A stretch of 64,000 nt of DNA, from positions 1 to 64,000 of the forward strand of contig DATMYA010000085.1 in assembly GCA_035561135.1 (NCBI GenBank), in the 5' to 3' direction. Made by a program: the position numbers and the translations under genes. The notes beneath the pieces were generated by a model that saw only the letters and a program-made list of their open reading frames with translations, was not told the DNA's origin and made no database searches. The first letter of the stretch is position 1. Each line of letters starts with the position of its first letter. Below, one piece after another: positions 1 through 8,913 of this stretch. Source of the DNA: Clostridia bacterium. GTDB lineage: Bacteria; Acidobacteriota; Terriglobia; Terriglobales; Acidobacteriaceae.

Positions 1-151
1 AGGTTACCTAAGTACCTTGACGATAGGTTACCAGTGTCACAGAATTACGTTCAATCAATTGTTCGCGGATTCGTAGTTCATTTGCAGTCCCGCGCTTTTC
101 AGTCCGTAAGCATCCTTGGGCCGCAACGGAGGTCCTGATAAGGCGGTAGGA

Positions 152-1036
152 ATGCCCCTCGTCTTAACCGAATATCTGCGACGTATGCGTGGCGGATCCC
201 AGAGCCATTTGATGCGCGCAGAGGACGGCAAAGTCTACGTCGTTAAATTCCAAGGAAATCCGCAAGGGACCCACGTACTTTTCAATGAACTCTTTGCTGC
301 ACGGCTAGCTCAGAGACTCGGCCTCCCTACCGCGAACACTTGCGTGGTGCAACTTCCAGACACCCTGGCTGCCGACGACCGCTTACACTTTGAACTCGCC
401 TCAGGTAAACAACAAATCCAACCTGGTCTTCACCTCGGTTCTGAAATAGTGCTTTCCACAATGCAGGGCCGTATATACGATATTCTCCCCATTACGCAAT
501 TTTGCAAACTGCGGAACGCGAGTGACCTTTTCGGCATCCTAGCGTTTGATAAGTGGGTCTGTAACATTGATGACAGACAATGTGTCTACTGGAGGCGCTC
601 AGCAGACAAGAAATTCTCTATGACGTTCATTGATAACGGGCATTGCTTTGGCGGCCCAAATTGGATTTTTCGGGACGATCCGTTCAGGGGCATGTGTCGA
701 AATCTTGATGTTTATCCCGAGATCCGTGGGTGGGATTGTTTTGAGCCTTGGTTGTGCCGTATAGAAGCGCTCAGTTCGGACGATTTGTGCGAGATCGCAA
801 GTGAGATTCCGCCAGACTGGCACGACGAGAATCCCGTTTCTGTGCAGACGATCCTGAGTACTCTTCTGGAACGCCGCAGTCGAGTTCCAGAGCTGATTCG
901 CGAGTTCCAGCGGGTCTGCGGTGCTAGGCTCAAGAGCGTGCAGTACTTGCCGATACACTCAAGATATGACGAAAGCTCAGTCGATCATGGGAGAACGGAC
1001 GAGATGCAAGTACGTCTGTCTCAGCTACCAGCGTGA
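152..1036 (+). CDS. HipA-like kinase domain protein
   Basis: The protein (about 294 aa) resembles the HipA-like kinase proteins common in Acidobacteria. It opens with a basic EYLRRMRGGSQSHLM stretch, then a nucleotide-binding-like strand with a Lys (YVVKFQ), a helix with NELFAARLAQRLGLP, a FDKWVCNIDDRQ segment that fits a kinase catalytic loop (D..N..D), and FIDNGHCFGG, which fits the metal-binding DxG-type loop. The open frame extends upstream to a TTG at 116, but the ATG at 152 follows a GGTAGGA and matches the usual start of the family, so 152 is preferred. The next gene overlaps its 3' end by about 70 bases, so the two are probably co-translated. HipA itself phosphorylates a tRNA synthetase as a toxin; whether this variant is a toxin, an antiphage protein or something else cannot be told here. 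No HipB-type DNA-binding partner is seen upstream. Confidence 0.7.
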   Translation: MPLVLTEYLRRMRGGSQSHLMRAEDGKVYVVKFQGNPQGTHVLFNELFAARLAQRLGLPTANTCVVQLPDTLAADDRLHFELASGKQQIQPGLHLGSEIVLSTMQGRIYDILPITQFCKLRNASDLFGILAFDKWVCNIDDRQCVYWRRSADKKFSMTFIDNGHCFGGPNWIFRDDPFRGMCRNLDVYPEIRGWDCFEPWLCRIEALSSDDLCEIASEIPPDWHDENPVSVQTILSTLLERRSRVPELIREFQRVCGARLKSVQYLPIHSRYDESSVDHGRTDEMQVRLSQLPA

Positions 1037-1352
1037 CATCACGTCAGGCAGCTCTGTCCCTATTGCTGTCGTTTTGGTGGAAGAGCACCCTGGTAACTTC
1101 GCTTCCATTCGCGCAATCAGTGACTGGTCCACGGTCCTGGAGCATGACCCTGAGGCTGATCTAGAGTATCTGGTTAGTTTCATGGATCAACTCGCCAAGC
1201 AATTAAAACGCTCAGAGCCGCTCCTGATTGAGCAGCTTGCCGATTCCCTTTCAAACACCTTATGCTCGACTCCTCTCAAGCATTGCCTCTCCGAAAATCC
1301 CGAAGCTACACTCGAAAGTCTCGCAAGCGAGTTTTTTACCCAATCCAAGTAA
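966..1352 (+). CDS. Unrecognised partner of the HipA-like kinase
   Basis: This frame of about 128 aa overlaps the end of the HipA-like gene in another frame. I do not recognise the family with confidence. It starts with a hydrophilic tail, then a strand-rich part (YVCLSYQRD, VPIAVVLVEEHPGNFASIRAI, DW) followed by an acidic helix-rich C-terminal half (EADLEYLVSFMDQLAKQLK). HipA-like kinases of this type are often followed by a small DUF3037-type protein of similar size, and the strand pattern could fit, but the match is weak. ATG codons at 966 and 987 are both possible starts; a GTG at 921 extends the frame further into the kinase gene. The overlap suggests translational coupling and a joint function. 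Confidence 0.5.
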   Translation: MTKAQSIMGERTRCKYVCLSYQRDITSGSSVPIAVVLVEEHPGNFASIRAISDWSTVLEHDPEADLEYLVSFMDQLAKQLKRSEPLLIEQLADSLSNTLCSTPLKHCLSENPEATLESLASEFFTQSK

Positions 1353-1486
1353 CTGACGTGCCGCATTCTCCGCACACGGGATCATACGGAACTTCTACTT
1401 GTTGACCATGAACTTGTCTGGCAGAACGCAGCCGCTCGCCGACTAATGTTGGACGCGTGAGTTACTTCCGGCCACGAAGAATAGAC

Positions 1487-1528
1487 AAACCGACGTCGCG
1501 GGCGGCCACACGCTCGCGTCGTCGGTTT
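1487..1528 (-). terminator. Hairpin downstream of the MBL-fold gene
   Basis: Perfect 9-base arms AAACCGACG and CGTCGGTTT enclose a GC-rich interior that can extend the stem with a bulge. On the minus strand the stem is followed by GTCTATTCTT, a modest T-rich tail. It lies a few bases after the stop of the minus-strand MBL-fold gene and probably ends its transcription. Confidence 0.5.
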
Positions 1529-1536
1529 CGCATCAG

Positions 1537-2970
1537 CTACGCGGTTGTGACCTTCTGCATGTACTGAGCGATGTCAACGTTCCATCCGAGTTCCTTCTCG
1601 ATGGCCGCCTTGAGCGCCGCTGCTGAGTCCGGTTCTCCGTGGACCAGGTGCGTCACTTCGGGCTGCTTCTTGAAGGTGCGGAGCCATTCCAGCAGCTCCG
1701 GCGTGTCGGCGTGATCGCTGAATTGTTCCAGTGCCGCAGTTTGCGCCCGCACGGGAACGATCTGTCCGAAGATCTTTACGGTTAGTGCGCCGTCCTTGAT
1801 CTGGCGTCCGCGCGTTCCGACAGCCTGGAACCCGATGAACAGGACGAGGTTGCGTGGATCGGGCAGTCGCTGGAGCAGGTGATGCTGGATGCGTCCGCCC
1901 ATGCACATGCCGTTCGACGAAACGATGACGCACGGTACGCGATGTTCGTTGATCTTCTTCGACTGCTCGGCCGTGATGGCGAATGAGAAGCCGGGCCACT
2001 CGAGTGGCGAGCCGTATTTCGCAATCAACTGATTCGTTTCATCGCTGAATTCTTCCGTGTGCTTGAGGAAAATCCTTACCGCCTGGATCGCCATGGGGCT
2101 GTCGGCGAAGACCGGCACACGCGGAATCATGCCTTGTTCCATCAATTCCTTGAGGAGGAACAGGAACTTCTGCGTGCGCTCGACGGCGAATGCCGGCACG
2201 ACGACGCTGCCGCCGCGCTTGACGGTGTTGCTGATGAGTTGCGCCAGGCGCGGACGGGAATCTTCATGCGGATGCGTGCGGTTCCCGTAGGTGGACTCCA
2301 TCACGAGCACGTCGGGCGACTCGCCCTCGGTTGGCCCGGAGTGAATAACCTTGCCGGGCGAGATGCCCTGGTTGCGAACCCGTCCGATATCGCCGGTGAA
2401 GAGCAGTTTGCGCGTCTGACCGTCGGCACGGACGGTGACCTCCGTCATGGCCGCACCGAGAATGTGCGCCGATCGCACAAAGCGGAAGCTAATTTCCGGA
2501 CTCAGTTGGACGGTCTTGCCGAAGTCCACGGGCGTGAAGTGTTCGAGGCACTCGCGCGCTTCATCGAAGGTGTAAAGAGGCAACGCGGGAACGTGCTTCG
2601 ATGATTTCCTCTTGTTGTGGAACTCGGCGTCTTCTTCCTGCAGGTGTCCGCTATCCGGCAGCAGAATGCCGCAGAGATCCACGGTAGCCGGTGTGGCATA
2701 AATGCGTCCGCGGAAACCCTCTTTCACCAGTTTGGGAACCCACCCGGAGTGATCGAGGTGCGCGTGCGTAAGCACGACGGCTTCGATGTCCCTGGCCGAA
2801 ATTGGCGTCTCACGCCAGTTCCTTTCGCGCCACTCTTTGGGGCCCTGGAACATGCCGCAGTCTATGAGTGCCTGATATCCCTGTTTTCCGATGCCGTCCG
2901 AGGAAGTATTGACGAGGTGTTTGGAGCCCGAGACCGTACCAGCCGCGCCCAGGAATTGAATGTAACTCAC
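1537..2970 (-). CDS. MBL-fold beta-CASP RNA metallohydrolase family protein
   Basis: A 477-aa protein with the metallo-beta-lactamase core: an N-terminal FLGAAGTVSGSKHLV strand, the zinc motif THAHLDHSG at residues 68-76 (His69, His71, Asp73, His74), a later SAHILGAAM histidine, and LFTGDIGR for the bridging Asp. The second half has the beta-CASP insertion (VVPAFAVERTQ, VIVSSNGMCMGGR) and a C-terminal FSDHADTPELLEWL plus THLVHGE, typical of the RNA-specificity (RMMBL) region. Homologues include bacterial KH-less CPSF-like and YSH1-like exonucleases of broad distribution. It likely acts in the cytoplasm on RNA, but the substrate is not shown by the sequence. It is a single gene on the minus strand, separated from the next gene by about 100 bases. 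Confidence 0.88.
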   Translation of the reverse strand: MSYIQFLGAAGTVSGSKHLVNTSSDGIGKQGYQALIDCGMFQGPKEWRERNWRETPISARDIEAVVLTHAHLDHSGWVPKLVKEGFRGRIYATPATVDLCGILLPDSGHLQEEDAEFHNKRKSSKHVPALPLYTFDEARECLEHFTPVDFGKTVQLSPEISFRFVRSAHILGAAMTEVTVRADGQTRKLLFTGDIGRVRNQGISPGKVIHSGPTEGESPDVLVMESTYGNRTHPHEDSRPRLAQLISNTVKRGGSVVVPAFAVERTQKFLFLLKELMEQGMIPRVPVFADSPMAIQAVRIFLKHTEEFSDETNQLIAKYGSPLEWPGFSFAITAEQSKKINEHRVPCVIVSSNGMCMGGRIQHHLLQRLPDPRNLVLFIGFQAVGTRGRQIKDGALTVKIFGQIVPVRAQTAALEQFSDHADTPELLEWLRTFKKQPEVTHLVHGEPDSAAALKAAIEKELGWNVDIAQYMQKVTTA

Positions 2971-3074
2971 CGGTTCGCCTTTCTCCGGACGCAGAGCGCG
3001 CGACCGGAAACCACTTGTGCTTGAAATCTAGGCTAGTTGTAGACCCGCGCGGCGCGCCGTGCAAGCTCAGAAGA

Positions 3075-4823
3075 TCACTGCGAAGGCGCTGAGGTCTGTA
3101 TCTTGAAGGTGTTGTTGTCCACGTTCATCTCCGGCACGCTGCCGTCATTCACGACGACTTCAATTGGTTCCTGTGGAAAAGGTATGCGTACGACACCTCT
3201 TCCCTTCGCGGGAACGCGCACCCTCGCCATGCGCTCGCCGCCCTTGCCGCGCACCAGCACCGGCACTTCGGCGGTTGCCGTGCCGATGTTCTCAACCGTC
3301 ACAGTCACCGTGTAGGTCTTCAGCAGCGTTGCGCGAGCGTAGGCGGACTCGATGCGGAAGTCCGGCAAACCCTTGTCGCGATAGACCCAGTCGTCGAAAA
3401 ACCACTCCAGGTCGCGCTTGGGCTGGCCAGCAAGAGCGGGAGCTTCCAGCAGAGACTGCACGTAGCCGGGTTGCAGGTCCTGATCAGCACGGTAGGCAGC
3501 GAAAGCACGTTTCAGCGCGTCATCGCCCACCAGGTCACGAAGCATCACCCAGACGAAGGCCGCTTTGCTTCGGTAGAAAAGCTCGTCGTTCGTGGACGCC
3601 AACGGTTGCGGCTGCATTTGGCCCTGATTCGCCGCATCAGCGGGTGCCAGTGCAGCCTTCTCCACCTGAACCAGCTGCGGCTGGAACTGGTCGAGATAGC
3701 GAAGCGACTCCGCCCTGCCCGCTTGCTGTTCGCGTGTGACGACCTGCATTAAATGTGCCGTGCCTTCTTGTATCCAGCTTCGATTTGACACGAAAGATGT
3801 GTGTACGAGTTGGTGCGCAACGGTGAGTTGCAGCCCTGCGGGGTCCATCTGGCGCAATGGCGTAAACAGAAATGCCCCCGTATCGAACGGAGCAGTAGTT
3901 AGATCGGGAAGCTCGATGATGCGAAGCTTTTCCCGCTGCGGCCCAAACCAGTCGATGATCGCCGGAGCTTGCTTCTCGGCCGCGACAGCGTAGTCGCGCG
4001 CCAGCGAAGTATGTTCCGCGAGATGGCTGATGCTGACCGCCGGACGCTCTAGCGACTGGAATGCCGCGATCACAAATGTCGGGACATGCGCCGCCAGTCC
4101 GCGAAAGGTAAGCTTCGTCGCTCCCGCTTGCCCATCTGCCACGGCATCGGCGTTGCTGGCGACACTCACTCCCGGCCGGGGTGCGATGGCAACTTCGAGC
4201 ACCGTACTGCCGTGCCGGTGTTTCCAGGCTGCAAGCGCGTCGAAAACCGCGGTGCCGTCGCTCAAACTGACGGCGTCCATCGAAACCGGAAACCACGTCA
4301 CGTAGCCGACGGAACGTACGGCCGTGAAAGTTTCGCCGATTTGATCCCAATCACTGCGGGTTGCAAGTTCTTCCGGCGTGCCTATGCGCGTAAGCCTGGT
4401 CGAGACGCGAGGCACGGCTCCACCGTATTCGAGATCGAGCGTCGCCGTGGCGCGGGGAGCGATGGGCTCTGGCAGCGTGACAATCGCTTCCGACAAACTT
4501 CCGGCGTGGTCAATGTCTGACGTGTATTCCTGCCCCAGCCATTGCAAGGCATTGCCGCCAACCGTTATCGATTGCCATGCCAGCGTCGATGAGATTTGGA
4601 GCACGACCTGGCGCTGTGCAACGTTTGAGTCGTTCCGTACAGTGACCTTCCCCCTTACCTCCATGCCCTGCTTCGCCGGATCGAGAACGACGTGCAGATC
4701 GTAATGGGTAAAGGTGAACGCCTGGCGATCGACGGCCCACGCCGCCTGTGTGCAGCAGGCAAACAGGACAACGGCGGCGAGCAGGCGGGCTTTCACGATG
4801 CGGAAGCAGGCGCGAGCGCTCAT
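3075..4823 (-). CDS. Exported M1-like (gluzincin-fold) protein with degenerate HExxH
   Basis: A 582-aa protein with an N-terminal signal peptide (LLAAVVLFACCTQAAWA). Residues 35-270 resemble the N-terminal beta domain of M1 aminopeptidases, the middle carries the expected zinc helix, and a C-terminal beta domain follows (about 490-580). The zinc motif reads HQLVH at residues 337-341, so both His are kept but the catalytic Glu is Gln. The third ligand candidate is Glu353 in WIQEGTA, only 11 residues after the second His, closer than in classical M1 enzymes. Downstream FYRSKAAFVWVMLRDLVG is M1-like. Zinc binding may persist, but ordinary hydrolysis is unlikely. Its stop overlaps the start region of rlmB (ATGA-type overlap), so it follows rlmB in one transcript. 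Confidence 0.72.
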   Translation of the reverse strand: MSARACFRIVKARLLAAVVLFACCTQAAWAVDRQAFTFTHYDLHVVLDPAKQGMEVRGKVTVRNDSNVAQRQVVLQISSTLAWQSITVGGNALQWLGQEYTSDIDHAGSLSEAIVTLPEPIAPRATATLDLEYGGAVPRVSTRLTRIGTPEELATRSDWDQIGETFTAVRSVGYVTWFPVSMDAVSLSDGTAVFDALAAWKHRHGSTVLEVAIAPRPGVSVASNADAVADGQAGATKLTFRGLAAHVPTFVIAAFQSLERPAVSISHLAEHTSLARDYAVAAEKQAPAIIDWFGPQREKLRIIELPDLTTAPFDTGAFLFTPLRQMDPAGLQLTVAHQLVHTSFVSNRSWIQEGTAHLMQVVTREQQAGRAESLRYLDQFQPQLVQVEKAALAPADAANQGQMQPQPLASTNDELFYRSKAAFVWVMLRDLVGDDALKRAFAAYRADQDLQPGYVQSLLEAPALAGQPKRDLEWFFDDWVYRDKGLPDFRIESAYARATLLKTYTVTVTVENIGTATAEVPVLVRGKGGERMARVRVPAKGRGVVRIPFPQEPIEVVVNDGSVPEMNVDNNTFKIQTSAPSQ

Positions 4824-5578
4824 TTCTTCTCTTTGCTTTTCTTTGCTCCCGTGCGGCGCTGGCGTCCCACTTCATACATCACGATGCCGCCGGCAACCGA
4901 GACGTTCAGCGAGGAAACCTGTCCTGCCATTGGCAGCGAGATGAGCATGTCGCACTTCTTGCGGACGAGTTCGTGCAGGCCCTTGCCTTCAGCACCCACC
5001 ACGAGCGCGCAATCCATGTTGTAGTCCACCTCGTCGTAGCTCTGGGTAGCGCGTTCGTCCAGGCCTACGGTCCACACGTTGCGGTCTTTAAGTTCCTCAA
5101 GCGTGCGTGCGATGTTGACCACGCGGGCTACGGAGATGTGCTCCGAGGCACCGGCCGAGGCTTTCACGACTGCGCCGGTGACTCCGGCTGCACGGCGCTC
5201 GGGAATGATGACACCGTCAACGCCCGCACCGTCCGCCGAGCGCAACAGCGCGCCGAGGTTGTGAGGATCTTCAACGCCGTCGAGCACGAGCAGGAACGCG
5301 TACTTGCCGGCCTTGTTTTCCAGCATCTGGTCCACATCCGCGTACTTCTTGCGGGATGTGACGGCCATAACTCCCTGGTGGCCGCTGGTCTGCGTGGTGC
5401 GGTCGATCTCCTCGCGCGGAACGAATCGCACCGACACGCCGGAAGCGCGGCAGTCGTCGATGATCCTCTGCACGCGTGGATCGGTGCGGTCGCGTGATAC
5501 GGCAACATAGTCGAAATTCCGTTCGCGAGATTTCAGCGCCTCGCTGACGGAGTGGATTCCATATATGACGTCGCTCAT
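4820..5578 (-). CDS. rlmB: 23S rRNA (guanosine-2'-O-)-methyltransferase RlmB
   Basis: A 252-aa SpoU-class (SPOUT) methyltransferase. The N-terminal part, IYGIHSVSEALKS, is the substrate-binding domain of RlmB/TrmH proteins. The C-terminal half has the three family motifs: LVLDGVEDPHNLGALLRSADGAG (motif 1, with the key N and R), LVVGAEGKGLH (motif 2) and LISLPMAGQVSSLNVSVAGGIVMYE (motif 3, forming the AdoMet trefoil knot). It should 2'-O-methylate G2251 of 23S rRNA in the ribosomal P-site region using S-adenosylmethionine. The C-terminus is basic (KKSKEKK). The gene is the first of a two-gene minus-strand unit with the gluzincin-like protein. Confidence 0.92.
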   Translation of the reverse strand: MSDVIYGIHSVSEALKSRERNFDYVAVSRDRTDPRVQRIIDDCRASGVSVRFVPREEIDRTTQTSGHQGVMAVTSRKKYADVDQMLENKAGKYAFLLVLDGVEDPHNLGALLRSADGAGVDGVIIPERRAAGVTGAVVKASAGASEHISVARVVNIARTLEELKDRNVWTVGLDERATQSYDEVDYNMDCALVVGAEGKGLHELVRKKCDMLISLPMAGQVSSLNVSVAGGIVMYEVGRQRRTGAKKSKEKK

Positions 5579-5741
5579 TGGTACTCTAGTTTACGTCAGA
5601 TGGCCTCTGCAGTCCGCATTGCGCAACAACCAGATCGCACAGACCACTCCGGTGATGATATGTACGTTGCTTTGTTACACTGATCGCAAGTCGTGTCCCG
5701 TCACCTTCTCACCTTGGACGGCGTTTCCGGAGGTCCCAATC

Positions 5742-6926
5742 TTGCAGCGTGGAGCGGTATACATTATCTCCGCTGTACGAACGCCCATCGGCAAATTCGG
5801 CGGCTCGCTCGCGAAGATGACAGCCGCGGATATGGGCGTCGTAGCCGCAACGGCTGCCATCGAACGCGCCGGAGTGGAACCAGCGCAGATCGAGCAGACC
5901 ATTTTCGGCAACGCTCGTCAGGCTGGGGGCGGTCCCAACCCCGCACGGCAGATTTCAATCGGCAGCAACATTCCGGAAACCGTGCCGGCTTTCACGGTGA
6001 ACATGGCTTGCGCAAGCGGCATGAAGGCGATTGCGCTCGGCTATGACGAAATCGCGAACGGAACTCTGCAATGCGTCCTGACCGGCGGCACCGAATCTAT
6101 GTCGCGCTTGCCCTACTATCTTGACGGGGCGCGCTGGGGTTATCGGCTCGGCAACCAGGAACTGGTGGACGGAATGTATCGCGACGGGTTCTTCTGCCCG
6201 ATGTCGAAACTGCTCATGGGTGAGACTGCCGAAGTCCTGGCCCAGCAATACGCCATAACGCGCGAGGAACAGGACAAGTTCGCCCTCTGTTCACAGCAGC
6301 GCGCGGAGCACGCTATCAACACTGGCCGCTTCGATGAAGAGGTCGTAGCTGTAACGTTTGAGACCAAGAACGGCGTGTTCACGCTCTCACGCGATGAGCA
6401 TCCGTTTGCGGGCTCCAGCCTGGAGAAACTGGCCAAACTGCCACCGGTGTTTTCGGAGACCGGCACCATCAGCGCGGGAAATTCCAGCGGTATTACCGAC
6501 GGCGCAGCCGCTATCGTCCTCGCCTCCGAAGGGTTCGTGCGCGAGCACGATCTGAGGCCGCTGGCGCGCATCGTGGCCGCGACCTCCGCGGGGGTGAATC
6601 CGCGCATCATGGGGCTCGGGCCCGTACCGGCGATCAGAAAGCTCAAAGAGAAATGCGGCCTCAAGCTGAATGACTTTGATCTTGTCGAACTGAACGAAGC
6701 ATTCGCCGCGCAGGTGCTCGCCTGCGATCGAGAACTGCACTTCGACCACGAGCGCCTGAACGTAAACGGAGGCGCGATCGCGCTCGGACATCCCATTGGC
6801 TGCACCGGCACGCGAATCACCGTCACGCTGTTGCACGAAATGCTGAAGCGCGGATCCAGACGCGGCCTGGCGACTCTATGCGTAAGCGGCGGCCTTGGCA
6901 TGGCGCTGGCAGTGGAAAGCTGCTGA
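5742..6926 (+). CDS. Acetyl-CoA C-acetyltransferase (thiolase)
   Basis: A thiolase of 394 aa that joins or splits acyl-CoA units (acetoacetyl-CoA and relatives). The N-terminal IISAVRTPIGKFGGSL, the nucleophile context NMACASGMKAI, the catalytic NGGAIALGHPIGCTGTR, and the second Cys in CVSGGLGMA are all present, as is the NEAFAAQ motif. The open frame reaches back to 5565, but residues before TTG 5742 do not look like thiolase; a GGAGG at 5729-5733 sits 8 bases before this TTG, and the resulting length is exactly that of the family. The use of TTG is therefore well supported. It is divergent from rlmB and stands alone before a LytTR regulator gene. It could serve fatty-acid breakdown or polyhydroxyalkanoate or ketone metabolism. 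Confidence 0.92.
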   Translation: MQRGAVYIISAVRTPIGKFGGSLAKMTAADMGVVAATAAIERAGVEPAQIEQTIFGNARQAGGGPNPARQISIGSNIPETVPAFTVNMACASGMKAIALGYDEIANGTLQCVLTGGTESMSRLPYYLDGARWGYRLGNQELVDGMYRDGFFCPMSKLLMGETAEVLAQQYAITREEQDKFALCSQQRAEHAINTGRFDEEVVAVTFETKNGVFTLSRDEHPFAGSSLEKLAKLPPVFSETGTISAGNSSGITDGAAAIVLASEGFVREHDLRPLARIVAATSAGVNPRIMGLGPVPAIRKLKEKCGLKLNDFDLVELNEAFAAQVLACDRELHFDHERLNVNGGAIALGHPIGCTGTRITVTLLHEMLKRGSRRGLATLCVSGGLGMALAVESC

Positions 6927-7064
6927 GTAAGAGGCTGAACTGCTGAGCCATCCGAGGTATATGAAGTAGGTCGCTGAAGCACGTCGCGGCTCTCCACTCT
7001 GGTCCGCTCTTTTCCACAACGTACCTTGCCGCTATACTCGTTTGACCAACAGAAGGTGAAGAGC

Positions 7065-7835
7065 ATGGCGTTATCGGTTGTCATCGTGGACGACGAGCAG
7101 CTTGCACGCGACGAACTCGCGTACCTGCTAACTTCCGTAACCGATGTTGACGTAGTGGCGCAGGGTAAGAACGGCGTAGAGGCCGTCAACATTATCCGCG
7201 AGTTTTCGCCGGATGTCGTATTCCTTGACGTGCAGATGCCGGGCCTCGATGGCTTCGGTGTCATCAAGAAGCTGCTCGACCGCAAGGTTCCGATGCCGCA
7301 GATCGTCTTCACTACCGCTTTCGACCAATACGCCGTTAAGGCGTTTGAAGTGAATGTCGTCGATTACCTGCTGAAGCCAATCGACAAGAAGCGCGTGGAA
7401 CTCGCCATTGAGAAGGCGCGCAAGAACCTGGAGCCGGCCGCGTCTCCGAATGACAAGTTGGAGACGCTGGTTCGAATGCTCGAACAGCAGAAGCCTCAGA
7501 CATCGAAGGTTCTGCTCAAGGCGGGCGGGCGTCTTTTCCTGGTGGACCAGAAGGACATCTGCTATGCCTCCATCGAAGACGGCGTCATCACGGTTGTCGC
7601 TCACTCCATGGAAGGGCAGTCGAATTGCCGTACGCTCGAAGAGCTGTTGGCGTCATTGGACCCCGCACTCTTCTGGCGTGCACACCGCTCCTATCTGGTG
7701 AACATCAACCGGATTAAGGAAGTAGTGCCGTGGTTCAAGAGTTCCTACCAGATTCGCATGGACGACCGTAAGCAGACCGAAATCCCCGTGAGCCGCGCGC
7801 AGACCAGGCGTCTCCGCGACCTCTTCGGGCTGTAG
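7065..7835 (+). CDS. LytTR-family response regulator
   Basis: A 256-aa response regulator. Residues 1-120 are a receiver domain: VVIVDDEQLARDEL (acidic pocket), FLDVQMPGLDGFG (phospho-acceptor Asp), VFTTAFDQYAVKAFEVNVVDYLLKPI (Thr and Lys). A short linker follows, then a C-terminal LytTR DNA-binding domain with CYASIEDGVITVVA, FWRAHRSYLVNINRIKEVVPWFKSSYQIRM and EIPVSRAQTRRLRDLFGL. The ATG at 7065 follows GAAGGTGAAGAGC; the TTG at 7026 is less likely. No cognate histidine kinase (LytS type) is next to it. It probably binds direct repeats upstream of target genes as a dimer. Confidence 0.9.
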   Translation: MALSVVIVDDEQLARDELAYLLTSVTDVDVVAQGKNGVEAVNIIREFSPDVVFLDVQMPGLDGFGVIKKLLDRKVPMPQIVFTTAFDQYAVKAFEVNVVDYLLKPIDKKRVELAIEKARKNLEPAASPNDKLETLVRMLEQQKPQTSKVLLKAGGRLFLVDQKDICYASIEDGVITVVAHSMEGQSNCRTLEELLASLDPALFWRAHRSYLVNINRIKEVVPWFKSSYQIRMDDRKQTEIPVSRAQTRRLRDLFGL

Positions 7836-7947
7836 TAGCGCTTGCAGTCATACGAGCGCGTAACTCGCATCACTGCCGCAATCCGCTGATGCGGATTCAC
7901 TGCACTATTCGTGATACAAATCTCGTCTCCCCCTGAATTGAGGCGCT

Positions 7948-8817
7948 ATGCGTTCGAAGGCCTTGTGTGTCGCACTTCTGGTGTCTCTGCTAGTTTTGTT
8001 CTCTGCTCCGCCCTGCAGGTCGCAGGAGAAGTTGACAGTGGAAGACTTGGTGGCGCGGCATCTGGAATCGATCGGTTCAGCGAAGCAGCGCAGCGACGCA
8101 AAATCGCGCACGGCCGAGGGGCGCGCCAAAGTGGATTCCATTCTCGCGGCCAGCACACACCTGGAAGGCCAGGCTGCAATGTTCTCCTCCGGCAGAAAAT
8201 CTAAGACCGTCATTCGCTTCGGCGCACGGGACTACCCTGGCGAACAGTTTGTGTTCGATGGCTCCACGATCAAGGTGGCCTTGACTGGCGTAAACACCCG
8301 GTCCTCACTTGGCGACTTTGTCAATCGCGAGCAGGCATTGCTCAAAGAAGGGCTGCTCGGCGGATCGCTATTCACATCCTGGGCGTTGCTCGACCTGCCT
8401 GGGCGGAAAGCACAGTTGAGGTATGAGGGGTTAAAGAAGGTGGATGGCCGCGAATTGCATCGGCTGGACTACATTCCGAAGAAGTCTGGCGATGCCTCAA
8501 TCCATCTCTATTTCGAGCAGGATACGTTCCGGCATGTAAAAACCGAATACCTGTTGCGAGTCGATGCGCCGATGGGCAGGGCATCGATAGCTGGCAGGGA
8601 GTCGCTGGCCAGCCGGCAAACTGTGCACACGGAGGCGACGAAGTTTCGGCTGGAGGAATGGTTCGACGATTTCCGGCAGATTGATGCACTTACGCTGCCG
8701 GTGCACTGGCGGCTTCGTATGACGATCGAGCCGGCGGCAACCGCTATGCTTGAGTGGGACATCAAGCTCGCTCAGATCGCGACCAATCCGCCGGTCGACG
8801 AAAAGTCCATTTTCTAA
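7948..8817 (+). CDS. Exported protein of unknown function, LolA/LppX-like fold possible
   Basis: A 289-aa protein with a clear signal peptide (MRSKALCVALLVSLLVLFSAPPCRS). The mature part begins with an acidic helix, LTVEDLVARHLESIG, and is then rich in alternating strands (KTVIRFGARDYPGEQFVFDG, LHRLDYIPKK, ASIHLYFEQDTFRHVKTEYLLRV), as seen in the outer-membrane lipoprotein sorting superfamily (LolA, LppX, YcnI-like proteins). Many acidobacterial genomes carry such proteins. I cannot name its cargo. It is followed by a strong terminator and is probably a single-gene unit. Confidence 0.7.
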   Translation: MRSKALCVALLVSLLVLFSAPPCRSQEKLTVEDLVARHLESIGSAKQRSDAKSRTAEGRAKVDSILAASTHLEGQAAMFSSGRKSKTVIRFGARDYPGEQFVFDGSTIKVALTGVNTRSSLGDFVNREQALLKEGLLGGSLFTSWALLDLPGRKAQLRYEGLKKVDGRELHRLDYIPKKSGDASIHLYFEQDTFRHVKTEYLLRVDAPMGRASIAGRESLASRQTVHTEATKFRLEEWFDDFRQIDALTLPVHWRLRMTIEPAATAMLEWDIKLAQIATNPPVDEKSIF

Positions 8818-8839
8818 GTCTTCCTTCTTAATCTCCGCG

Positions 8840-8874
8840 GGGCAGCCTGCGCTCACACCGGCTGCCCAGTTTTC
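8840..8874 (+). terminator. Rho-independent terminator after the exported-protein gene
   Basis: Perfect 8-base arms GGGCAGCC (8840-8847) and GGCTGCCC (8860-8867) with a 12-base loop, followed by AGTTTTCC. It ends the exported-protein gene that stops at 8817. Confidence 0.75.
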
Positions 8875-8913
8875 CTCCCTCACTCCCCCATCTCAGAGAT
8901 GCCCTGGCGGCTG

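Noticed and set aside
6140..7312. 390-codon minus-strand frame over the thiolase and LytTR genes
   Set aside because: Ser/Thr/Arg-rich shadow of two well-supported genes, spanning their boundary.
7880..7897. Hairpin AATCCGC-TGAT-GCGGATT after the LytTR gene
   Set aside because: Perfect but short stem with no T-run; not called as a terminator.
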